A stretch of DNA of 64,000 bases, taken from positions 186,001 to 250,000 of the forward strand of contig JBAZKM010000001.1 in assembly GCA_041650805.1 (NCBI GenBank), given 5' to 3'. The notes below the pieces were generated by a model. The model saw nothing but the letters and a program-made list of their open reading frames with translations. It did not search any database and had not been told where the DNA came from. The translations under genes and the position numbers were made by a program. The stretch is from Candidatus Omnitrophota bacterium (GTDB lineage: Bacteria > Omnitrophota > Gorgyraeia > 2-01-FULL-45-10). This document shows, one piece after another, positions 22,325 to 28,672 of the stretch. The stretch's first letter is position 1. Each line of letters begins with the position of its first letter.

Positions 22325-23785
22325 TTAGAAGCTTACCTTCACTGTACCAACAACATCGGAAGCGACTTCATCATTTCCGCCGCCGTACACTTCACCGGGG
22401 AAGAACCAGCCGGCCAGAATGCCGAAGCTGACGTCTTCTGTGTAATCCCAGTTGGCCTGCAGGTCTATTTCGCTGCCGACATAACCGTCTGAATCGGAAT
22501 CGTTATAAATATACTGCTTCGCGTTCCAGAATAGGTTATAGTTGGCCTTCAGCGTCAGACTGTCAACAGGCTGTAGGCTTCCTACGAAAATGACCTGGTG
22601 CTGGTTGGTGAACGATGCATCGGCTGAGCTCTGGAGCTGACCACTCCTTGTAGGATACTGATTGGTCGTATAGAACTTTCCGACGAATTCACGGATGGCC
22701 GAATCAAACTTGCCTCTATACATCGGATCCCATCCCTTGAATGTACCGCCGGCCCCTGCCGGGCTCTCTTCCGCCTTGTTGCCGGAGTAGTATACCCACT
22801 CTGCGCCGATCTTCGGCTTCCATGCGAACTTCTCTGTGAAGTATCTGCACTCACCGCTGATATCGAGCGCCCATGCCGAACGGGACCTGTCATTGATCTG
22901 TAACCTGCTGCCCAGGTACTCACCGCACTGGTATGCGCCTTCTGCCGCGACCGTGAACGCCTCGATCGGGTCGACGCTTCCACGCAGACCGAACGTATGC
23001 ACCTCATTGCGGGCTTTCGAACCGACCCAATCTTCGATGCTCCTGTCTCTCTTCCAGAACCAATAACCTTCTGCCTCGGCCTTGTAGGAATCGAACTTGT
23101 AACCGACGTTCGCGCCCCAAAGGTCTACATCATCAGAGGCCTGTACCGCGTTCTCGGCGATCTTCGAATATACGCCCGTGATCGTCCAAGGATCGAAGTC
23201 CAATACCGCTTTCACGGCATCGAACGCAGTCATTACCGAGTATTCCTGCGCCTGTATAGCTCCGGTCGGATCGGTGTTATTTAAATTCGATCCAACGATG
23301 AAGCCCTTACCGAACCACAGGTTCTGCCGGCCGATAGTTACCGTGAGGGGCGAATAGATGAAGTCCTTCAGGGTAACATACGCCAACTCTAATTCAACAT
23401 CGAACTCATCCGGGTTATCCGTGTAACCGCCGAGACCGTTTGGCGCAAGAGTGGTGTCACTCTGGATGTTCTTCGCCTTGACGTTCCAGTCTCTCTGGTT
23501 TGCCAGCCTGATGACCGTCTGGACGTTATCCGTCAGATCGGCCTCAACCTGCACTTCTGCGGTCGACATGATCCAATCCTGGTTCGACTGCTGAATACCG
23601 GTTCTGGTGCCCAGTCCGGCCGCTACGTCTTCCGCAGGTTTGCTTACGTAGTCGTAAGAATCCCTGTAGAAACCGCGGATGGCCAGGTCACCACTGACCT
23701 TCACGCTCTGTGTCTCAGCGTATGCGCCGCTTACCATGAAGCAGAGCGCCAGCGCCAAAACGCATAGCACGTTTAAAAACTTCAT
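22325..23785 (-). CDS. Outer-membrane beta-barrel porin, alginate-export type
   Basis: Exported 486-residue barrel: signal peptide to about residue 23 (MVSGAYA), then alternating amphipathic strands with aromatic girdles. The block SPLTVTIGRQNLWFGKGFIV and 'WTITGVYSK' resemble the Alginate_exp (AlgE-like) family. The C-terminus ends VVGTVKVSF, with the terminal Phe needed for barrel assembly. It would be a diffusion or export channel for anionic sugars or other small solutes. It has the strongest promoter in the window, a leader of about 225 nt, SD AAGGAGG and a strong terminator, so it is probably a very abundant protein in its own transcript. Confidence 0.88.
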   Translation of the reverse strand: MKFLNVLCVLALALCFMVSGAYAETQSVKVSGDLAIRGFYRDSYDYVSKPAEDVAAGLGTRTGIQQSNQDWIMSTAEVQVEADLTDNVQTVIRLANQRDWNVKAKNIQSDTTLAPNGLGGYTDNPDEFDVELELAYVTLKDFIYSPLTVTIGRQNLWFGKGFIVGSNLNNTDPTGAIQAQEYSVMTAFDAVKAVLDFDPWTITGVYSKIAENAVQASDDVDLWGANVGYKFDSYKAEAEGYWFWKRDRSIEDWVGSKARNEVHTFGLRGSVDPIEAFTVAAEGAYQCGEYLGSRLQINDRSRSAWALDISGECRYFTEKFAWKPKIGAEWVYYSGNKAEESPAGAGGTFKGWDPMYRGKFDSAIREFVGKFYTTNQYPTRSGQLQSSADASFTNQHQVIFVGSLQPVDSLTLKANYNLFWNAKQYIYNDSDSDGYVGSEIDLQANWDYTEDVSFGILAGWFFPGEVYGGGNDEVASDVVGTVKVSF

Positions 23786-24010
23786 TATACAACCTCCTTG
23801 TTATGTCTTATGAACAATTTAACTTTATATTTCACAATTCGGCCCTTTAAAGATCTGCGTGCCCCGTTGATGGGCCTTATCGTATATGTATTTCATTTAT
23901 TATCTATAACGCCACACTTTGATAACTTAGAGCTTGCTTGTGCACCACCTCCTCTTGCGCTAAGATTTAAGTCATCTATGACGGTATAGTCGAACTACCT
24001 TTTGGTAGTT
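23786..24010 (-). promoter_or_regulatory. Long 5' leader of the porin mRNA
   Basis: About 225 nt between the predicted start of transcription and the porin ATG. It opens with a perfect inverted repeat (AACTACC, 4-base loop, GGTAGTT; 23993-24010), carries an orphan SD-like AGGAGGTGG near 23945-23953 with no good start codon behind it, and a GGCCC/GGGCC stem around 23841-23876. No known riboswitch motif is recognised. Confidence 0.55.
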
Positions 24011-24016
24011 AACAGA

Positions 24017-24045
24017 AGTATATCATATAGGGTAATGGGTGTCAA
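24017..24045 (-). promoter_or_regulatory. Strong sigma-70 promoter of the porin gene
   Basis: On the minus strand perfect TTGACA (24040-24045), 17-base spacer, TATACT (24017-24022), with an extended TATGA just upstream of the -10. Confidence 0.85.
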
Positions 24046-24076
24046 GGGTATTTCACCTTTTTATTCCTAACGTTTC

Positions 24077-24733
24077 CTAACGTAAAACCCCTATTTTCCG
24101 CAATAAAACCCTTGAATTCCAGAAAATCGACCTGCGGGCGGCCTTACCAACCCCTATGTTCCGCAAGAATATATCTGCCTTTTTATCGGAGATGAGATCT
24201 TCCGGGCTGTGAGAATCGGTATTCAGCACCAATTTAGCCCCGACAGAGCCCGCCATCCTGAAGAGACGCTTATCGGGAAGGCGGTGGCTCTTGCGCGTAG
24301 TGAGCTCAAGATAGACACCCCTCTTTGCGGCCAACGCCATGTCCTCTTTACTTATCAGACCGGGATGGGCAAGGATATCGCACCCGGCCTCTATGGCCCG
24401 CCTGTTCGTCCCGGGCAGGACCGGCTCAGAGATGGTCTCGCCGTGGACTATCACGATCTTCGCTCCGGCCTTCCTGGCGAACTTCACGAGCGGACGTATC
24501 TCCTCCAGCGGAGCGTGCGTTATCTCCACGCCCGGGATCGAGATTATATCCCAGTACCTGTTGAGGACTTTGCATGTCTTGACTATGCGGGGAAGGACGA
24601 AATCTATATTGGAGAGGTCCACGTGATCGGTGATCGCTATCGCCTCATAGCCGACAGCCTCCGCCCTCCTCACGAGCTCGCTCGGCAGTAGCTCTCCATC
24701 GCTGAAAAGTGTATGAGTGTGAAGATCGATCAT
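24077..24733 (-). CDS. PHP-domain phosphoesterase (histidinol-phosphatase-like)
   Basis: 218-residue metal-dependent phosphoesterase of the PHP family. Metal ligands are visible: MIDLHTHTLFSDGE (HxH, residues 4-6), AITDHVD (residues 33-39), PGVEITHA (Glu at about 70), KIVIVHGE, ILAHPGLI and NTDSHSPEDL. The family includes histidinol-phosphatase, but also exonuclease and other phosphatases, so the substrate is not fixed. It reads toward the porin promoter. An Arg-tRNA gene lies upstream on the same strand, separated by a heptamer tract. Confidence 0.85.
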   Translation of the reverse strand: MIDLHTHTLFSDGELLPSELVRRAEAVGYEAIAITDHVDLSNIDFVLPRIVKTCKVLNRYWDIISIPGVEITHAPLEEIRPLVKFARKAGAKIVIVHGETISEPVLPGTNRRAIEAGCDILAHPGLISKEDMALAAKRGVYLELTTRKSHRLPDKRLFRMAGSVGAKLVLNTDSHSPEDLISDKKADIFLRNIGVGKAARRSIFWNSRVLLRKIGVLR

Positions 24734-24737
24734 TTTC

Positions 24738-24776
24738 TTTCCAACCTCCTAACTCCCAACTCCAAGCTCCAAACTA
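24738..24776. repeat. TAACTCC-family heptamer tract after tRNA-Arg
   Basis: Units CTAACTCC, CAACTCC, AAGCTCC and AAACT in a row on the plus strand. It begins 3 bases after the 3' end of the tRNA. Confidence 0.75.
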
Positions 24777-24779
24777 TAT

Positions 24780-24856
24780 TGGCGCCCCTGGCCTGAGTCG
24801 AACAGGCGACACCAGGTTTAGGAAACCTGTGCTCTATCCATCTGAGCTACAGGGGC
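24780..24856 (-). tRNA. tRNA-Arg (anticodon CCT)
   Basis: Full cloverleaf on the minus strand: acceptor GCCCCTG/CAGGGGC, D arm with AGCTCAGATGGATAGAGC, anticodon stem CAGGT/ACCTG with loop TTCCTAA (anticodon CCT), T arm with TTCGACT, discriminator G and encoded CCA. Reads codon AGG. Confidence 0.95.
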
Positions 24857-24880
24857 GTCTATTTCTTAAGCTTCCTTAAT

Positions 24881-24934
24881 GCTCAGATGGATGCCTACTA
24901 CTAGTCTATTGCTACGAAGGCTATCCATCTGAGC
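24881..24934. repeat. Long hairpin built from inverted copies of the tRNA-Arg D-arm sequence
   Basis: GCTCAGATGGAT (24881-24892) pairs perfectly with ATCCATCTGAGC (24923-24934); adjacent GCCT and AGGC extend the stem by four pairs after one bulged base. Confidence 0.7.
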
Positions 24935-24944
24935 TACAGGGGCG
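24921..24944 (-). pseudogene. tRNA-Arg 5' fragment
   Basis: Twenty-four bases identical to the 5' end of the adjacent tRNA-Arg (acceptor strand plus D stem and part of the D loop), then the match stops. A second shorter fragment of 14 bases is at 25025-25038. Confidence 0.7.
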
Positions 24945-25075
24945 ATGTTGTTATGCTGTATTCGCCCTGCTGGCGAAATCTCGCCGAAGCCCTCTGTCTA
25001 TCGCACGTTGATGGCGTAGGCGGATGAGCTACAGGGGCTAGAAAATTTCTGTCTATCTCTTCATGAAATTTTCAC

Positions 25076-25129
25076 TCCGATGCCTGCAAGCAAATTCCGG
25101 AGGAATTTGCGCAGCGCTTAGGCATCGGA
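25076..25129. repeat. Large perfect-stem hairpin
   Basis: Outer stem TCCGATGCCT/AGGCATCGGA (10 bp) and inner stem GCAAATTCC/GGAATTTGC (9 bp). No T-tract, so not a classic terminator; could be a repeat-family member or structured RNA. Confidence 0.65.
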
Positions 25130-25200
25130 GGAACAATACCAAAAAGCCGCGATGATTATAACAACTTTTCACGGCGCTGTAAAGAAAGTTCTGACATTCT

Positions 25201-26226
25201 CTATTTTTTGAAATCTACAACCGCCAGCAGCGCGGCGGCCACTTTTTCGTGGCCGCGCCTGTTCATATGCCCGTCCAGCATATAATAATCGTCCCCGGAG
25301 AGGATATCTTTCGCATCCAGCACCGCCATCTCCCTGATGAACCGGGGACGGCCGTCTGAACCTTTTTTCTTCTTCAGCGCAGGCACAAAATCATCGTCTT
25401 TGCCGAACTTCACGACTATAACCCGGACCCCCGTAAGGTCGATCCCGCTATTGATGACCGCGTTCAGGAAAAAAGCGGCCGAACCCCTGTACGAAGATGC
25501 CCCGTTTCCATCTTTCCGGGAGGAGGCCATATCTTTGATCTTTCTTATGATACCGTTATACTTGGAAAGGAGGTGCTTCCCAAAAAAGTACCTCCTTCTA
25601 TTCCCCTCTTTACGGACAAGCCGGTCGTACCTGCCGGGACCGGTCACCGGGAGCATGTTTTTATTTAAATAAAATTCCCTGTTCTCGTTGTAGTCGTTAG
25701 TATCATATTCGATTATGAGATACTTCAACCGGCTCCTGTCCACCCGTTTCAGCAGGAGCATCTCCCTTACCGTGCCGTATGAAGAGACGGCGGCATTCAA
25801 GACCGGCAGGCCGGTCTTCCTTTCGATTATCTGCGGAAAGGTCTCATCCTGTTCCACGCCCCAACCCATGGCGATAGAGTCCCCCGCTACTACTATAACA
25901 GGGGACCCCAGGGACGCTTCATCATCACGCACGCCAAGGGAATTGACAAGATATTCCGTGCGAAATTCGATATTCGAAAAGATGAACCTCCCCGGCCGCA
26001 GGGTGTACATGACGCCGCTGTCATACCGCGCGCATTCCGGCATAAACTGTATTATGTTGACGTTGCGCATATACAGGCTGCTGAAGAAAAATACGACACT
26101 CCTCGGAGCATACCTTAACAATGGGTACGGGTTGTTCAATACCAGGACAAAAACGCCCTCCAGCGCCGCTGACAGGATCACTATCAGGAGCAGGATAGAG
26201 AGCGGTGTTTTATACTTTTTTTTCAT
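25201..26226 (-). CDS. SGNH/GDSL-type hydrolase, membrane-anchored
   Basis: 341 residues with an N-terminal anchor (TPLSILLLIVILSAALEGVF). The hydrolase domain has block I VVAGDSIAMGWGVE (nucleophile Ser near residue 116), block III-like YDTNDYNEN and a C-terminal D-x2-H (MLDGHMNRRGHE). These enzymes remove or add acyl groups on sugars and are common in exopolysaccharide clusters (AlgJ/AlgX-like). It is paired with a second SGNH gene that overlaps its start by 17 bases; the two look like diverged duplicates. Confidence 0.82.
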   Translation of the reverse strand: MKKKYKTPLSILLLIVILSAALEGVFVLVLNNPYPLLRYAPRSVVFFFSSLYMRNVNIIQFMPECARYDSGVMYTLRPGRFIFSNIEFRTEYLVNSLGVRDDEASLGSPVIVVAGDSIAMGWGVEQDETFPQIIERKTGLPVLNAAVSSYGTVREMLLLKRVDRSRLKYLIIEYDTNDYNENREFYLNKNMLPVTGPGRYDRLVRKEGNRRRYFFGKHLLSKYNGIIRKIKDMASSRKDGNGASSYRGSAAFFLNAVINSGIDLTGVRVIVVKFGKDDDFVPALKKKKGSDGRPRFIREMAVLDAKDILSGDDYYMLDGHMNRRGHEKVAAALLAVVDFKK

Positions 26227-27127
26227 GGAGCATTACCTGCAACACGCCGGTCAGCTCTTCCGCCAGCACCTTCCCGCATATCTCATGCCCCTTATCATTC
26301 CAGTGCATGTCCCCCTTGCGCAGGAAGAGATCGATCCCTTCGGTATATGCCCTGTCGATCGCTTCCGGCACGCGGTCTATAAACATGATGCCGTTCGCCG
26401 CGCATATCTTCCGGAACTCTCCCAGGTAGGGCTGATAATCATCCGCTGCGAAAACGACTATCGGGATACCCCCTGCCCTCGCTTTCATCTTTTCTATTAT
26501 CTTTCCGGTCACAACGACCGATTCCCTGAAATTCGCTAAATCCGCGCCCCTCTCTTTTATATCTTCCTCGACATTATATAACCGGCCGCCGTGCGCCAGG
26601 GCCGATGATATCCGGTCCATCCTGTTAAAGATGAAATAGAAGACCCTTGAATGGGTTGCCAGGGATATCCTGGTCTTGCCCCACCGCCGCGGGAAACGGT
26701 ATTCTATCCTGCCATCTATGAGATAAGGCCTTGTGATCAGGCTGTTGCTGACGAAGCTGGCAACATCGAGCTCCCACAGGTTATTGATGAAGTCGTTCCC
26801 GCAGGAGATCTGGAGGACGACCAGGTCCGGCTTTATCTCATCTATGAACTTATCAATGACTATATATTCTTGCAGGGTCCCGTACGCAAGCCCTCCGTAA
26901 GCGAACACCTCCGCATTCAGGATATCACCGGCCACTCTGTAATACATCTTATCTTCATCAACGCCCGACCCGTATGTGAATGAATCCCCGACGAAAAATA
27001 TCTTATACCTTTTGGAGGACGGGTCCCCGAAGACCTTCTTCCCCTTCCACCCCAGTTCGTCATCATACCGGAAGAAAGGCGAGCCGGTGAAAGGTATGCC
27101 GAACCTTATCTTGTGATATGCGCGCAA
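26210..27127 (-). CDS. SGNH/GDSL-type hydrolase; start codon uncertain
   Basis: 305 residues from a TTG codon. Block I FFVGDSFTYGSGVDED (Ser near 49), LQISCGNDF (Asn of block III) and GDMHWNDKGHEI (Asp-His pair) are present, so the catalytic set looks complete. In-frame codons continue upstream through KKSIPAVSLFILCGYLLFVF, a clear membrane anchor, to a CTG at 27223, only a few bases after the apt stop, with no ATG, GTG or TTG. The anchor matches that of the neighbouring SGNH gene, so I think the real start is the CTG or another rare codon. Confidence 0.8.
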   Translation of the reverse strand: MRAYHKIRFGIPFTGSPFFRYDDELGWKGKKVFGDPSSKRYKIFFVGDSFTYGSGVDEDKMYYRVAGDILNAEVFAYGGLAYGTLQEYIVIDKFIDEIKPDLVVLQISCGNDFINNLWELDVASFVSNSLITRPYLIDGRIEYRFPRRWGKTRISLATHSRVFYFIFNRMDRISSALAHGGRLYNVEEDIKERGADLANFRESVVVTGKIIEKMKARAGGIPIVVFAADDYQPYLGEFRKICAANGIMFIDRVPEAIDRAYTEGIDLFLRKGDMHWNDKGHEICGKVLAEELTGVLQVMLHEKKV

Positions 27128-27229
27128 CAGGACTTCACCTGAAAGGAATACAAATAGGAGATACCCGCACAGGATAAAGAGGGATACTGCCGGAATGGAT
27201 TTTTTTGATCTATCGGTTTTCAGGGGATA

Positions 27230-27757
27230 TCAGCAATATTCGTCTTTGATCAGAGAAACGACGGGATAACCCTTGAGCTTCTCGCGCCCTTTCAGGGGGA
27301 GGAGCTCGACCACGAAAGCTAGGCCGACTATCTTGCCTCCCATATTCTCTATCATCTCTACCACGGCATGGGTCGTCCCGCCCGTGGCCAAGAGATCATC
27401 CACTATAAGGAGATTCGCGCCTTTTTTGAACGCATCCTGGTGGATCTCAAGCGTATCTTTGCCGTACTCGAGGTCGTAAGTCACGCTGTTCGTCTTGAAC
27501 GGCAGCTTCCCCTTCTTCCTCACCGGTATGATGCCTACGCCGAGCTTATAAGCGAGGGCGGCGCCGAATATGAACCCCCTGGCCTCCACGCTCAATACCG
27601 CATCGATCGACTTTCCCTTGAACTGATCGGCTATCATATCCACGGATTCCCTGAAGGTCCTGCCGTCTTTCAGGAGCGGCGTGATATCCTTGAATATGAT
27701 CCCCTCTTTAGGAAAACCGGGCACATCCCTTATGTAGGATTTCAGTTCCGTTATCAT
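27230..27757 (-). CDS. apt: Adenine phosphoribosyltransferase
   Basis: Purine salvage: adenine + PRPP to AMP. The 175-residue protein has the whole family pattern: VPGFPKEGIIFKDITPLLKD at the N-terminus, VEARGFIFGAALAYKLG in the middle and the PRPP loop LLIVDDLLATGGTTHAVVEM around residue 120-139. Length equals E. coli Apt. It starts in the ATGA overlap with the sigma factor gene, so the two are co-translated. Confidence 0.96.
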   Translation of the reverse strand: MITELKSYIRDVPGFPKEGIIFKDITPLLKDGRTFRESVDMIADQFKGKSIDAVLSVEARGFIFGAALAYKLGVGIIPVRKKGKLPFKTNSVTYDLEYGKDTLEIHQDAFKKGANLLIVDDLLATGGTTHAVVEMIENMGGKIVGLAFVVELLPLKGREKLKGYPVVSLIKDEYC

Positions 27758-28596
27758 CTCTTTGCGGCCTCCTCTCTTCTTGCGGTGATCTCCTTTTCCT
27801 GCTGCATTATCACTTCCCGCATCTTCTTCATCGCTGCGTTCTCTATCTGGCGGACCCTCTCACGCGTGATACCAAAATATTTTGCGGTATCCCTCAGGGT
27901 CTTAGGCACACCGTCCTTAAGCCCGAACCTCAATACCAGTATCCGTTTCTCTCTCTTCGACATCTTATCTAGCAGGTCCTTGATCCTCTCCTGCATAAGA
28001 AAGTTGGACAGGCCGTCCACGGCGGAGACGATGCTCTCGTCCTCTATGAGATCGAGGAACTCCGTTGAGCTGTCCTCCCCTATGGGCGTGTTGAGGCTCG
28101 ATATCCCGGTCGCCATCTTGCTCAACTGCCTGGCGCGCTTCATCGGGAGCCGCATCTTTTTCGCTATCTCACTCACCTTGGGCTTGCGCTTGAAAGTCAC
28201 CGTCAGCTGGTCCGTCGCCTTTTTGAACCTCATCAGAAGTTCGATTATGTAAACCGGCATCCTGACGGTCTTCCCCTGGTTTGCGATCGCCCTGGATATG
28301 TACTGGCGTATCCACCATGCCGCGTAAGTGGAGAACCTGTAACCTTTCTTGGGGTTGAACTTCTCGACGGCCTTCATCAGACCGAGGTTGCCCTCTTCTA
28401 TCAGGTCGAGCATCGAGACGCCGAGGTTCGAATACTTCTTGGCGATGTTGATGACGAGGCGGAGGTTCGATTGGATCATCTTCGCGCGCGCCGCCTTATC
28501 GCCTTTCTTTATGCGATTGGCGAGGTCTATCTCCTCCTCGGGCGTGAGGAGCGGGAGCTTCTTGATGTCTTTGAGATACAGTCTTATAGCATCCAT
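27754..28596 (-). CDS. Sigma-70 family RNA polymerase sigma factor (RpoD/RpoS-like)
   Basis: 280 residues without region 1.1. Region 1.2 (DAIRLYLKDIKKLPLLTPEEE) opens the protein, region 2 holds the core-binding and -10 recognition helices (GNLGLMKAVEKFNPKKGYRFSTYAAWWIRQ in two motifs), region 3 follows, and region 4 has the -35 helix DTAKYFGITRERVRQIENAA. All parts needed for promoter recognition are present. It could be the primary factor or a group-2 factor; the missing region 1.1 favours group 2. It is followed by apt. Confidence 0.93.
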   Translation of the reverse strand: MDAIRLYLKDIKKLPLLTPEEEIDLANRIKKGDKAARAKMIQSNLRLVINIAKKYSNLGVSMLDLIEEGNLGLMKAVEKFNPKKGYRFSTYAAWWIRQYISRAIANQGKTVRMPVYIIELLMRFKKATDQLTVTFKRKPKVSEIAKKMRLPMKRARQLSKMATGISSLNTPIGEDSSTEFLDLIEDESIVSAVDGLSNFLMQERIKDLLDKMSKREKRILVLRFGLKDGVPKTLRDTAKYFGITRERVRQIENAAMKKMREVIMQQEKEITARREEAAKR

Positions 28597-28604
28597 AGTA
28601 TTTA

Positions 28605-28668
28605 GTTTGGAGTTTGGGGTTAGGAGTTGGGAGCAAAACCCCTAACTCCCAACTCATAACTCCTAACT
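28605..28668. repeat. TAACTCC-family inverted heptamer tract after ppdK
   Basis: GGAGTTT/GGGGTTA/GGAGTTG units on the plus strand followed, after a short A/C-rich spacer, by CTAACTCC/CAACTCA/TAACTCC units, so the two arms are inverted. It begins about 5 bases after the ppdK stop. Confidence 0.8.
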
Positions 28669-28672
28669 TATT

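Larger units (their letters stand above)
24857..25200. other. Intergenic region with tRNA-derived fragments and nested hairpins
   Basis: About 340 bases without a gene, upstream of tRNA-Arg. It contains two direct fragments of the tRNA 5' end (24921-24944 and 25025-25038), an inverted copy of the D arm (24881-24892), GAAAATTTC/GAAATTTTC arms (25041-25073) and a large hairpin (25076-25129). No promoter could be placed with confidence. Confidence 0.75.

Noticed and set aside
23786..23990. c-di-GMP riboswitch in the porin leader
   Set aside because: Looked for the GEMM core and tetraloop receptor; the GGCACGCAG piece alone does not support it.
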